Shown: one piece after another, positions 34,086 through 43,027 of the stretch
How the letters are laid out: each line of letters begins with the position of its first letter
Numbering within the stretch: the first letter of the stretch is position 1
NCBI RefSeq assembly: GCF_900110075.1
Contig: NZ_FOCJ01000012.1
Location: 62,001 to 126,000, forward strand
Direction of reading: 5' to 3'
Length of the DNA stretch: 64,000 nucleotides
Source of the DNA: Paenibacillus sp. OV219
GTDB taxonomy: Bacteria; Bacillota; Bacilli; Paenibacillales; Paenibacillaceae
Translations under genes and position numbers: made by a program
The notes under the pieces: model-generated
What the model was told of the DNA's origin: nothing
The model's input: only the letters and a program-made list of their open reading frames with translations
Databases searched by the model: none

Positions 34086-35273
34086 TTATCTGCTCCCGAC
34101 TGTCATCGAATGGAAAGCCGTTTCAATTTGCAATAAAGCTTGCTCAACGATGGAGCGAGGACATGCCACATTCATCCGCATAAATCCGCTACCTTCAGCT
34201 CCGAAGTGGTAGCCAGCGCTTAGCGCAACCTTGGCCTGATGAACAAAGAAGTGCTCCAATTCCTGATCCGAAAGCTTGAGCCCACGGCAATCCAACCAGA
34301 TCAGAAATGTCCCTTCCGACTGTATCGCTTTAATCTCAGACACGTGTTCTTTCAAGAATCGCGTCACAACCTGCACATTATGCTCCACGTACTGAAGCAT
34401 CTGTTCCAGCCACTCTTCCCCATGCCGATATGCAGCTTCTGCGGCAATAACGCCAAATGTGTCCGGGGAAGCCATCGATAAATCATTCATAGCTTGAATA
34501 TACGTGTCGCGCCATTTCGTATTCGGAATAATAACGCTCGACGTATGCTGATCCATCAAATTGAATGTTTTGCTCGGCGCGATGCAGGTGATGCTGTTCC
34601 GGGCTAATTCCGGTGAGATGGATGCGAACGGAATATGCTTATGGCGGCTATGCACGAGGTCAAAATGAATTTCGTCCGACACAACCATAATGTTGTGTTT
34701 GAGGCAAATCTCCCCTAGGCGGGTCAACTCTTCCCGGCTCCACACGCGTCCTACCGGATTGTGCGGATTGCACAAAATCATCATGCGCACTTGTGGATCC
34801 AAATTGGATTCCAAACTTTCAAAATCCATCATGTACCGTTCGTTATCCAGCTTAAGCGGATTAACGGCAACTTCGCGCCTCTGTGCCTTAATAACACGAT
34901 AGAAATTATGGTAAACAGGCGATTGTACCAGCACTTTATCTCCAGGCTTTGTAAACGCATGGATGATCAGCGATAACGAAGAAAGCACGCCAGGGCTGTG
35001 TGCCAGCCATTCTTTCTCTATTTTCCATTGATGCCTGCGTCCGAGCCAATCCACGACGGCCTGCACGTAGGAGTCTGGTCTTACGGAATAACCGTAAACT
35101 CCATGCTCGACCCGGCATTTCAATGCTTCAATGACTGCTGGCGGAGAACAGAAATCCATATCTGCCACCCACATCGGAATCGCATCTTGAACGCCGTAGC
35201 TGTTCTCCAAATGGTCCCACTTCAGACACGCGCTATTACGGCGATCGATCGGTAAATCAAAGTTGTAGTTCAT
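34086..35273 (-). CDS. PLP-dependent C-S lyase, MalY/PatB type
   Basis: A 395-residue cytoplasmic fold-type I enzyme. Family marks are the N-terminal KWD and PMWVADMDF segments, the CNPHNPVGRVW loop, SDEIHFDLV with the PLP-binding Asp, and the Schiff-base Lys at about 235 in APSKTFN. The family splits cystathionine or other thioethers to pyruvate, ammonia and a thiol, and some members bind regulators (MalY of E. coli inhibits MalT). After the Lys the usual NLAGL is replaced by NLMDQ, a modest variation. ATG 35273 is preferred to GTG 35276 because GGGGG is seven bases away. It precedes the response regulator by 49 bp, so it may belong to the same operon. Confidence 0.88.
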   Translation of the reverse strand: MNYNFDLPIDRRNSACLKWDHLENSYGVQDAIPMWVADMDFCSPPAVIEALKCRVEHGVYGYSVRPDSYVQAVVDWLGRRHQWKIEKEWLAHSPGVLSSLSLIIHAFTKPGDKVLVQSPVYHNFYRVIKAQRREVAVNPLKLDNERYMMDFESLESNLDPQVRMMILCNPHNPVGRVWSREELTRLGEICLKHNIMVVSDEIHFDLVHSRHKHIPFASISPELARNSITCIAPSKTFNLMDQHTSSVIIPNTKWRDTYIQAMNDLSMASPDTFGVIAAEAAYRHGEEWLEQMLQYVEHNVQVVTRFLKEHVSEIKAIQSEGTFLIWLDCRGLKLSDQELEHFFVHQAKVALSAGYHFGAEGSGFMRMNVACPRSIVEQALLQIETAFHSMTVGSR

Positions 35274-35558
35274 CACATAGCCCCCAAATTTGTTTACAAT
35301 TACACATTGCCAATTGACTTAAAGCCGAATATAACACTTTCGACCTAGCGTGTACAGAAGTACAATTCCCAACTCTAAATGTGTCAAATCCTCTCTGTGA
35401 AGAAGTGGGGCACGTGGTGAGCCATACCTTAGTTCAGCAAGCATTCGGCATTCTGAATTCCTGAAAGCCAGTACCGAAAGCTATTCTGGAAGGCTCGCAT
35501 TTTCATAATTGTGATTGCGGTGTGGAAACAAACGAGGTTTCAAGATATGTTGGGTCCA

Positions 35559-35568
35559 TAGTTAACTA
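35559..35568. promoter_or_regulatory. Third copy of palindrome TAGTTAACTA
   Basis: Identical to the core of the repeats at 20249-20281. It is nearly 300 bp from the closest gene start, so a regulatory role here is uncertain. Confidence 0.35.
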
Positions 35569-35874
35569 CTAGATGGTAAAGTGCAGATAGGTCACCTATT
35601 GCCATTATAATCCCTGATGACAGCGTCGACGGGTGGTAAGTATTACAAGCCATGACAAGTGAATTCCCCCGATCATAGAAACGTTATTTATGCGCTGCGG
35701 CTCGAATTTTTGAACGAAGCCGGAGAAACTGCTGACCAACGAGGGCCAACTTCGCTTAGTTATGGTTCGGTATTCAGACTTAGATTCGGGAGAGTGGAAA
35801 TGGCTGAACGGTGGTCGATCCTCTGGCAACTGTGGAGCAATATTGTCTAAAGTACCGGAGCTCGAGCATAAGAA

Positions 35875-35905
35875 AAACCGCCAGAGCACAATACCTTGGC
35901 GGTTT
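35875..35905. terminator. Hairpin in intergenic region
   Basis: AAACCGCCA (35875-35883) pairs with TGGCGGTTT (35897-35905). It may terminate transcription of the oxidoreductase gene ending at 36073. Confidence 0.5.
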
Positions 35906-36072
35906 ATTTATTGTTGATCTAATTTATATTCTTTGTCAGTACCATCAGACTGTCCGACTTGCACAGTTCGTGATACTATCGTGACCCGTAAAACCGGACC
36001 TATGTGAAAATGAGAGCATTCATGGAAGAAGCTACAATCATGATTAAAGAAAATACAATAAGCAAATAATCT

Positions 36073-37359
36073 CTAGGTTCCGGAGGTGAACTCCGCTTTC
36101 AAATCCTCAACGTATTCCCGTATGGACACGACCCGCTTCTCCAGCCTGGATTTCTCCGCGGCGAACGCAATCAAGTGGCTCTGCACCGAAGCCTTCGCTC
36201 CGGTCAGCCCCTTCTCCTGGCCGTCGCTTCGAACGAGACGAATAAAATCCCGCATAATATTCGTATCCCCGCCGCCATGCCCCGCCGCATCCGTAGCCAG
36301 ATGAATCGTTTCCGTTTCCCGAGTAACGAAGCTTGTAACGTCGATGATGTTCTTATCCATATCTGCCCGTATCTGGCCGTGCGTCCCCATCAGCTTCACC
36401 GAACGCCCTCCTTCGAACGTGAAGGCGCTCATCGTGAACGCAACGGTCACGCCGCTCTCGAATTCGAGGTTGACGACTTGATGGTCTACTACGTCGTTAT
36501 CGCAGTGATAGACGCAGCGGCCGTAAGGACCATCCTTTAACGAGCTGAGCACGCCTTCGTCACTCGTATCATTGCTGACGACCGCCCGCAGCACCGCTCC
36601 TACCCAGTCGTCTCTTTCGAGATACATGCGCGGCGCATAGTACGGGCATGTATCTTGAACCGGGCACCCATCCAAACAGCGTTTGGGAGCGCCTTCGGGT
36701 GCACTTTCTTTGCGAAAGTGAGTCAGTGAACCGAAAGAGGACACGTTCACGCATTCCTCATCGACAAGCCATTGCAAAATATCCATATCATGACAGCTTT
36801 TCGCTAGAATCATCGGGCTCGAAACCTCAGCTTTGCTCCAATTGCCACGGACGAAGCTATGAGCTTGGTGCCGATGCTCAACGTTCTCCGTATGTTGAAT
36901 CGAGACGAGCTTGCCAATTCTGCCGTCCGAAACAAGCTGCTTGATCGTTGCGAAAAAATCCGTATAACGAAGCACATGGCACACGGATAGCACACGCCCA
37001 TACTTCTCCGCGTATTCTCCCATAATGAAGCATTCCAACGGGTCTGGTGACATCGGCTTCTCCAGCAGTACATGGTAGCCTTTCTTCAGAGCCCTGACCG
37101 TCGGCTCAAAATGCATTTTATCTTGCGTGCAAATAAGGACAGCATCCGCCAGTTTGGGTCTTGCTAACAGCTCTTCCCAGTCGTCGAACGTGTTCGAATC
37201 GGTGATTCCATAAGATTGTGCAAACCGTTCCCGCCGTTCCGGATCCCCCTCCGCAACCGCCACGAAACGTAAGTCCTCTGGAAAATTTATCGCATAGGGA
37301 GCGTAGGCGCCAGCCCCTCTTTGTCCCGCTCCGATCAAGGCAACCGTGATCGTTTTCAT
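36073..37359 (-). CDS. Gfo/Idh/MocA family protein with a cysteine cluster
   Basis: A 428-residue cytoplasmic protein, longer than the usual 330-380. The Rossmann loop ALIGAGQRGAGAYA, the EKPMSPDP motif and a SCHDMDILQWLVDEE segment (metal/substrate His-Asp) identify the family. An insert near residues 225-245 reads RCLDGCPVQDTCPYYAPRMY, with three closely spaced Cys that may bind a metal or bridge. No signal peptide is present. Its substrate is unknown. Some members of this fold are NAD-dependent glycosidases (GH109-type), a possibility given the glycan-degrading neighbourhood. GGAGAG precedes ATG 37359. A terminator separates it from the binding-protein gene upstream. Confidence 0.85.
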   Translation of the reverse strand: MKTITVALIGAGQRGAGAYAPYAINFPEDLRFVAVAEGDPERRERFAQSYGITDSNTFDDWEELLARPKLADAVLICTQDKMHFEPTVRALKKGYHVLLEKPMSPDPLECFIMGEYAEKYGRVLSVCHVLRYTDFFATIKQLVSDGRIGKLVSIQHTENVEHRHQAHSFVRGNWSKAEVSSPMILAKSCHDMDILQWLVDEECVNVSSFGSLTHFRKESAPEGAPKRCLDGCPVQDTCPYYAPRMYLERDDWVGAVLRAVVSNDTSDEGVLSSLKDGPYGRCVYHCDNDVVDHQVVNLEFESGVTVAFTMSAFTFEGGRSVKLMGTHGQIRADMDKNIIDVTSFVTRETETIHLATDAAGHGGGDTNIMRDFIRLVRSDGQEKGLTGAKASVQSHLIAFAAEKSRLEKRVVSIREYVEDLKAEFTSGT

Positions 37360-37533
37360 CTAATGTCTCTCCTTCATATGAGGTTTTAGCTTTAATTTCT
37401 CTTCTCCAACCTATCAATGACGAGAGAGTCTGTGAACATTGAAAAACTTACATTCCTTCGAAACCGAAATGAGAGCTACTTCAGAATCCACATATTTCTT
37501 AAAAATAAATAGAAAAGCAGACCGCCAAAAGAA

Positions 37534-37576
37534 AGCCCCTTTTGATAGGCATAATATCTCCAGATCAAAAGGGGCT
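37534..37576 (-). terminator. Terminator of solute-binding protein gene
   Basis: A perfect 13-bp stem (AGCCCCTTTTGAT 37534-37546 with 37564-37576), 30 bp past the binding-protein stop. Confidence 0.7.
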
Positions 37577-37605
37577 CTTCTGTGCCGACTACTAGCTCTC
37601 TTTCA

Positions 37606-39267
37606 TTACTTACCGTTTGCCGCTTTCCATGCGTCGATTTGTTTCTGCTTCTCGGCGATGATATCGTCGGCGCCAGCGTCCTTGAGTTTCTTCAGATACG
37701 TATCCAGGTATTTGTCCGGATCGATTGCACCTACTTCGAGCCCCTTCAGCAGTTCGGCGGTGACAGAGTTCACATTTGCAACTTGAGTCTTAACAGGCTC
37801 GGAGTCGAAAACGAAGCCCATGACCGGCGATACCATTGCTGTCTTGTCCGCTGCGTAGATCGTGCTGAGGCGCTTATCCCCAACGGTCAAATCCGTGCTC
37901 TTGTCCCAAAGCATTCTTCCGTAAGATTGTCCAACTTCCCACTCGGAATAGTTGAAATTGTACTTATCCGGTATTAACTCGAATTGTCTGTCGCCCACCG
38001 GCTTGTAATCGACATTTGGCTGTCCGAATGCGATCAGATGGAACAACTCGTCATTCGTATTGAGCAATTCGATCAACTGCATCGCCTTTTCCTTGTGCTG
38101 CGAATTCGCGCCAATTGTCAGGACTGCTGCAGAAGGCGTGCTCGCAGAAATGAACGCAGGGGTGAACCGTTTTTGATAAGAATAAACTTTCGCTGCAGGA
38201 TCCGCTTGAGACATCATAGCGGCACCTGCACCTTCCGGCATATCCACATCATCCGGGAAAGACTGGGTATAGATGGCTGCGAGTTTGCCAGCTTTACGGT
38301 CAGGGAGGTTATCCTTCAGTGTAGCAGCGTCTTTCCGAAGATAGCCGCTCTTATACCAATCGCGCATCGTCTTTAGATACGCATTGAATTCTGGCGTCTC
38401 ATACTGATTGAATACTTTAATATCTTTGTCGTCGTATTTGACCCAACCTGGAACGGTTGTATCGCCAACGGAATCCATGTTGTAGTACACCGGCTGACCC
38501 GAGAACAATTGTCCCGCTTCCATCGGAATGGTACTTTTCTCGCCTTTCTTGACTTCAGCGAAGAATGGCGTCAGGTCGTTCCAGCTCTTAACCGATTTCC
38601 AATCAAAGTTATATTTATCTACAAGGTCTTTTCGAAGCTGAATGCCCCTTGCTCCTGCCATCCCCCACACTTGATAGTTGACGGCACCGTAGATTTTACC
38701 GTTTACCTTCACACCGTTCCATACGGAATCAGGCACACGTGATTTCGTCGTAGGCGCATATTTGTCAAGCAAATCTGTCATATCGGCAAATGCGCCTTTA
38801 GATGCGCTTTGGAAGTAGTTCAGATCACCCCAGCTTGCGCCAAATGCGATGTCGAACGGTTCGCCGGAGGAGATCATCAGATTCAGCTTTTGCGGGTACG
38901 AGCTCCAATCCGTTACGACAAGCTTGAGCGTAGCATTGATGTTTTCTTTAATGATCTTGTTAGCTGCTTCCATAACTCGGTCCATGTCTTTAACTGGTGA
39001 GTTCGCAATATACATCGTGATCTCGACCGGATCTTCAGCAGCTGTATTTGAAGCTGTTGCGTTGTTAGTTGTTGCGTCGTTAGCCGCTGCGTTTGTTGTT
39101 GATGAATTCGAATTCTTGTTGGAGGAATTTGAGGTTGATTGATTCGTCGTATTGGCTGCTGAATTAGTAGAAGCTTGATTGTTATTACTGCCGCAGCCGG
39201 TGAGTACTAGTGATCCCATAAGCATGACTGCAACTGATGAAGCAACGAGTTTCTTCTGTTTAGACAA
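37606..39267 (-). CDS. Extracellular solute-binding lipoprotein, LplA type, TTG start
   Basis: A 553-residue lipoprotein. The frame opens at ATG 39288, but GGGAGG lies eight bases before TTG 39267, and that start gives a clean signal peptide (SKQKKLVASSVAVMLMG) with lipobox LVLTGC. A long Asn/Ser/Thr/Ala linker follows to about residue 80, then the LplA-type binding domain. Its gene is separated from its permeases: the membrane-bound AraC gene lies upstream on the same strand and the two permeases are divergent beyond it. A 17-bp sequence is shared by its promoter region and that of the permeases. Confidence 0.9.
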   Translation of the reverse strand: MSKQKKLVASSVAVMLMGSLVLTGCGSNNNQASTNSAANTTNQSTSNSSNKNSNSSTTNAAANDATTNNATASNTAAEDPVEITMYIANSPVKDMDRVMEAANKIIKENINATLKLVVTDWSSYPQKLNLMISSGEPFDIAFGASWGDLNYFQSASKGAFADMTDLLDKYAPTTKSRVPDSVWNGVKVNGKIYGAVNYQVWGMAGARGIQLRKDLVDKYNFDWKSVKSWNDLTPFFAEVKKGEKSTIPMEAGQLFSGQPVYYNMDSVGDTTVPGWVKYDDKDIKVFNQYETPEFNAYLKTMRDWYKSGYLRKDAATLKDNLPDRKAGKLAAIYTQSFPDDVDMPEGAGAAMMSQADPAAKVYSYQKRFTPAFISASTPSAAVLTIGANSQHKEKAMQLIELLNTNDELFHLIAFGQPNVDYKPVGDRQFELIPDKYNFNYSEWEVGQSYGRMLWDKSTDLTVGDKRLSTIYAADKTAMVSPVMGFVFDSEPVKTQVANVNSVTAELLKGLEVGAIDPDKYLDTYLKKLKDAGADDIIAEKQKQIDAWKAANGK

Positions 39268-39423
39268 GTACTTCGCCTCCCGTTTCATTGAATGGATAAT
39301 TGATGCAGATGATGCAGATCCCTCTTCGTTTTTGTAGATCGGTCATCTTCCTCTCCCCCGAAATGGTGTGCCCATCATGTTGCCGAGCTCAATTTTAAGA
39401 TAGAGGTTCACCATCTCGCTTGA

Positions 39424-39440
39424 ATACCGAAAAATGCATA
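39424..39440 (-). promoter_or_regulatory. Candidate operator upstream of binding-protein gene
   Basis: Minus strand TATGCATTTTTCGGTAT, 157 bp before the TTG start. It matches 15 of 17 bases of the sequence at 41929-41945 upstream of the permeases and is probably bound by the AraC regulator encoded between them. Confidence 0.5.
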
Positions 39441-39501
39441 CCATCCATCAATTTATTGCGATTGAAGTACTTCGAAAAAAGCAGATTACAAAAAAATCAT
39501 G

Positions 39502-41757
39502 CTATTTATCCGTGTTTTTCGGCTTAAGGCGGTATTGGGACAGCGGCATTCCAAAATGCTTCTTAAACAAAATATAAAAATAATTGGAGTCTTCCCAGCC
39601 GCACTGCTCTACGATTTCTTTCGTCGTCAAGTTGGACTCGTCCAGCAAATGCTTAACATGCTCCATCCGAACAGCGGTGATGTGTTCAACGACGGATTGA
39701 CCGGTCGATTCCTTGAAGATCCGCCCTAAATAGACATGCGACATCTGAAATTCCTCGGCAAGTACGCTTAGATTCAAGTTCGGATCCCGATATTGCTCGG
39801 CGATCATCTTCTTGATTCGAGTCACGATCATATGACGCTTGTTCTGTTTATTCGTATCTAGTGAAGCTACGATTCCTTTGAAGATCTCTTCGAAATTCCG
39901 CTGAATCTCTTCGAGCGACTCGATGCTCTCGATATTAATGAAGAAGCCCTGGAGTAAGTCCGGCACACGAGATTGATCACTGTCTGCAACGCTAGGGAAA
40001 GCGCTTCGAATCATAAACATCATACGCATAACCGATGACAGAACCGTCTCATACTTCGACCTGATAAGACCTTCCATGATCTCGTCGTAATACCCAATGG
40101 CTTTATCGAGATGACCAAGCTTAAGTGAATCAAGCAGCAGCTTGGCCTTACTTTCCGGGAAGGCTGGCTGATTAGGCTCGATAGAAGACAGGAAGACAGG
40201 TGTGAGTACACTTCCTTTCCCAGTAACCAGCCGGTACATGGAAAGCGCCAGCGTTTCTGAATAAGCGTCTCCTAGGAAATGCGCAGATACTGCCGGCTTT
40301 CCTATCGCAGCCGAGACGGAGAGGCGCAAATAATCACTTACTGAACGCTGCACATTTCGAACCAGTTCCACTAAAATCGGTTCTTCCTCTTCCGAACCAC
40401 CCGAATCGAGCAGCAGCACAATCTTATCGCTGTCCATATCGATGGCGTCACCGCGATGATGGGCTAGCGAGAGATCTTCGATAATATTAGCGATTGCGAA
40501 TTTCAACAGTCTACGGTCTCTCTTGCTGTAGTTCTCCACGAACGATTTATATCCATCCATTCGGAATAATACCATCCGAACCGTTCCGGCAAGACTCGCG
40601 TGAATGCCGAGCTCCGACTTTTGAGCTTCCAATTCTTGTTCATCGAATGATTTATTTCCTAGAACGACTTGCTTCAGCCAATCACCCTTCAGCGTATGAC
40701 GCTGATCACGCTGTTTTCGTACGAGCTCGTCGTTCTTATTTCGAACGGAATCGATGAATGTTCTAACCGGTGAATAGAGCGATCTGGACATGAATAGCGA
40801 GAAGAGCAAACCAAGCAAGAGCACAATGACGCTAATGAGCAGCGTTGACGACTTGATGGCTTTCACAGGCGACATGAATGTGTCATACGCAGTCAAACTG
40901 ATAAACTTCCATTTTAATTTATCAGATGATACAAACGTAACGTTGAAAGGCTTCCCCTCGATATTCGTCTTGAAACTGCCGGACGATTGATTAGATTCAA
41001 GTACGGTACGCGCATAGCTCGTTTCCTTCATATTGTGCTTGAACATCTCCGCCGAAGTGTGGTTAACGACTACACCGTTTGCATCAATGACGAAGATATC
41101 ACTGGTGTAATCAGCTTCTTTCGTATTCAAGGACGTAATCAGCGCGCGAAGCACGCTTGCTTTGATATTAACAACCAGAGCTGTCTGAAGATGCTCGCCT
41201 AAACGGGCCTGATAAGGCATGACGTAGGTATAAACATTGACTCCCCCTAAACTAACGCTCGGGATTGTGCGGGCAATTGGATTCGAGGACATGGAGTCTT
41301 TCCATTCTCTCACGAGCCGAACAGCTTCAGGATCATAGAAGTCGTGAACGGAGTAGAACGCACCATTCTCTGTAGACACGATTCGATCTAATGGAAGGCT
41401 CACCGTATAAGCCGAATAGACATAATCATTGGTCGTAACAAGCAGGTTAAGGAACCGGAATGCACCGCCAAGCAGAACCATATCATCTTCCGGATTAAAG
41501 AAGAGGTTCGCGACACTTGGTTCTGCCGTTGCTGCGGTTATAAACTTCTGCGTAACGTTATCCATGTAATTAGCGCTGTAGCTGATCTGATGCAGCATAG
41601 ACGTATTCGTCCGATTAATACTATCGATGGAAGCCGAGGTATAGTTCCGGTACAAGAGGGCCGACAATCCGAAGATCAATAAGGTGACTGTTAACGTAAA
41701 AGTGACAAGCAGTTTTGTATACAAGCTGCTCAGGTGCAGCTTACTTTGAATTGCCAT
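39502..41757 (-). CDS. Membrane-bound one-component AraC regulator
   Basis: A 751-residue protein with membrane segments at about residues 15-35 and 293-315 enclosing an extracellular sensor of about 255 residues, a central cytoplasmic domain resembling a degenerate GGDEF-like fold, and a C-terminal double helix-turn-helix (LSVLAEEFQMSHVYLGRIFK and TKEIVEQCGWEDSNYFYILF). Such proteins combine sensor and DNA-binding functions in place of a kinase-regulator pair. ATG 41757 is preferred; TTG 41763 is also possible with AAGGGG upstream. It sits between the binding-protein gene and the divergent permease genes and is the probable activator of both. Confidence 0.9.
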   Translation of the reverse strand: MAIQSKLHLSSLYTKLLVTFTLTVTLLIFGLSALLYRNYTSASIDSINRTNTSMLHQISYSANYMDNVTQKFITAATAEPSVANLFFNPEDDMVLLGGAFRFLNLLVTTNDYVYSAYTVSLPLDRIVSTENGAFYSVHDFYDPEAVRLVREWKDSMSSNPIARTIPSVSLGGVNVYTYVMPYQARLGEHLQTALVVNIKASVLRALITSLNTKEADYTSDIFVIDANGVVVNHTSAEMFKHNMKETSYARTVLESNQSSGSFKTNIEGKPFNVTFVSSDKLKWKFISLTAYDTFMSPVKAIKSSTLLISVIVLLLGLLFSLFMSRSLYSPVRTFIDSVRNKNDELVRKQRDQRHTLKGDWLKQVVLGNKSFDEQELEAQKSELGIHASLAGTVRMVLFRMDGYKSFVENYSKRDRRLLKFAIANIIEDLSLAHHRGDAIDMDSDKIVLLLDSGGSEEEEPILVELVRNVQRSVSDYLRLSVSAAIGKPAVSAHFLGDAYSETLALSMYRLVTGKGSVLTPVFLSSIEPNQPAFPESKAKLLLDSLKLGHLDKAIGYYDEIMEGLIRSKYETVLSSVMRMMFMIRSAFPSVADSDQSRVPDLLQGFFINIESIESLEEIQRNFEEIFKGIVASLDTNKQNKRHMIVTRIKKMIAEQYRDPNLNLSVLAEEFQMSHVYLGRIFKESTGQSVVEHITAVRMEHVKHLLDESNLTTKEIVEQCGWEDSNYFYILFKKHFGMPLSQYRLKPKNTDK

Positions 41758-41928
41758 GCTCAATTTCGCCCCTTCAATGATCTCTCTTTTTACGCTTGTT
41801 TGTTCGTCATACGAAACAGGTTTCCTGTAGAATGATTTTCCATTGTGGTCGAAATCGATAGGAAACGCACAATATTAGTGAAAAGTGCATTTTTTCATGT
41901 GCTTCATAATCGGATTGTTGTAGGAAAA

Positions 41929-41945
41929 TACGCATTTTTCGGTTT
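41929..41945 (+). promoter_or_regulatory. Candidate operator upstream of permease genes
   Basis: TACGCATTTTTCGGTTT, 71 bp before the permease start, matches the element at 39424-39440. A weaker copy, TGCATTTTTTC, is at 41886-41896. Confidence 0.5.
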
Positions 41946-42015
41946 GTTCCTCGCCTTGCTGCTGATACATTGATAACAAGACAACAAAACAGGTTTCGAA
42001 TGAAGGAGTGGTAAA

Positions 42016-43008
42016 ATGAGTTCCCCATCACATACGGTTGCAGCATCCGTGAAAGGTGAACAGAAGAAAACTAGAGTCCTCTCACCGATGACTTTCCTGA
42101 GGGAGATCACGAAGCATTGGGCTTTCTACGCCATGACTGTACCAGCGCTGCTCGTCGTGATCATCTTCAATTACTTGCCGATGTTCGGGGTAGTCATTGC
42201 GTTCAAGGACTATAATCCAGTCGCAGGTGTATGGGCCAGCAAATGGATAGGCTTCAAAAATTTCGAGTTTTTCTTCAAATCCGATGCGCTATGGCGGGTT
42301 ACTTCCAATACGATTTTCTATAACCTGCTCATCATGGTCCTCGTAACTTCGATCTCAATCGTGTTTGCCATCTCGCTTCAGGAGACCGGAGGCCGTTTCC
42401 GTGCGGGCATCTACAAGAGCCTTATGCTACTTCCATTCTTCCTCTCATGGATTGTTGGCGATTACATCGTGTACGCCTTGCTCAACCCGGATCAAGGATT
42501 ATTAAACCACATCAGGGGGATGTTCGGATACGCTGCGATCGATTGGTATGGCGAAGCTTCCCACTGGCGAATTATTATGCCAATGGCTTATCTTCTGAAG
42601 AATGTGGGCTTTACGTCTGTCATTTACGTTGCGGCGATCACCGGCATTTCCTCCGATTATTATGAGGCTGCTGATATCGACGGCGCCAGCAAGCTGCAGA
42701 AGGCAAGATTCATTACGATTCCTCTTCTGATTCCAGTTGTGATCATTCTCTCGTTGCTCTCGCTTGGAAAAATCTTCAACGGCGGACTTGGCGACTGGAA
42801 CGCATTCTTCACGCTGCCTCGGGAATCCGGCATCTTGTTCCCGGCTACCGACGTTATCGATACCTATGTATTCCGGGCGCTGAGAGGCTCGAGCGATATC
42901 GGCATGTCATCCGCGGTCGGTCTCTATCAAGCGGTCGTAGGACTCGTCATGGTACTTGCGACCAACTATCTTGTCAAGAAATACGATTCCGAAAGCTCGT
43001 TATTCTAG
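42016..43008 (+). CDS. Sugar ABC transporter permease, LplB type
   Basis: A 330-residue membrane permease with an N-terminal cytoplasmic extension of about 30 residues, the LplB-like FNYLPMFGVVIAFKDYNP stretch, the EAA motif EAADIDGASKLQKARFITIP and C-terminal NYLVKKYDSESSLF. GAAGGAG lies seven bases before ATG 42016. It is transcribed divergently from the membrane AraC gene and leads into the second permease. Confidence 0.94.
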   Translation: MSSPSHTVAASVKGEQKKTRVLSPMTFLREITKHWAFYAMTVPALLVVIIFNYLPMFGVVIAFKDYNPVAGVWASKWIGFKNFEFFFKSDALWRVTSNTIFYNLLIMVLVTSISIVFAISLQETGGRFRAGIYKSLMLLPFFLSWIVGDYIVYALLNPDQGLLNHIRGMFGYAAIDWYGEASHWRIIMPMAYLLKNVGFTSVIYVAAITGISSDYYEAADIDGASKLQKARFITIPLLIPVVIILSLLSLGKIFNGGLGDWNAFFTLPRESGILFPATDVIDTYVFRALRGSSDIGMSSAVGLYQAVVGLVMVLATNYLVKKYDSESSLF

Positions 43009-43027
43009 ATATGAAGGAGTGATTGCA

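Larger units (their letters stand above)
35277..36072. other. Long intergenic region, no convincing gene
   Basis: Holds the promoter region of the MalY-type gene at its left end, a TAGTTAACTA palindrome at 35559-35568 and a hairpin at 35875-35905. Short frames on both strands lack ribosome binding sites. A stretch near 35730-35860 (plus) gives short protein-like runs in more than one frame and could be decayed coding sequence, but I cannot assign it. Confidence 0.5.

Noticed and set aside
35605-35889. Frame of 94 codons in the long intergenic region
   Set aside because: No ribosome binding site, low-complexity ending and no recognisable motif; the terminator hairpin lies inside it.
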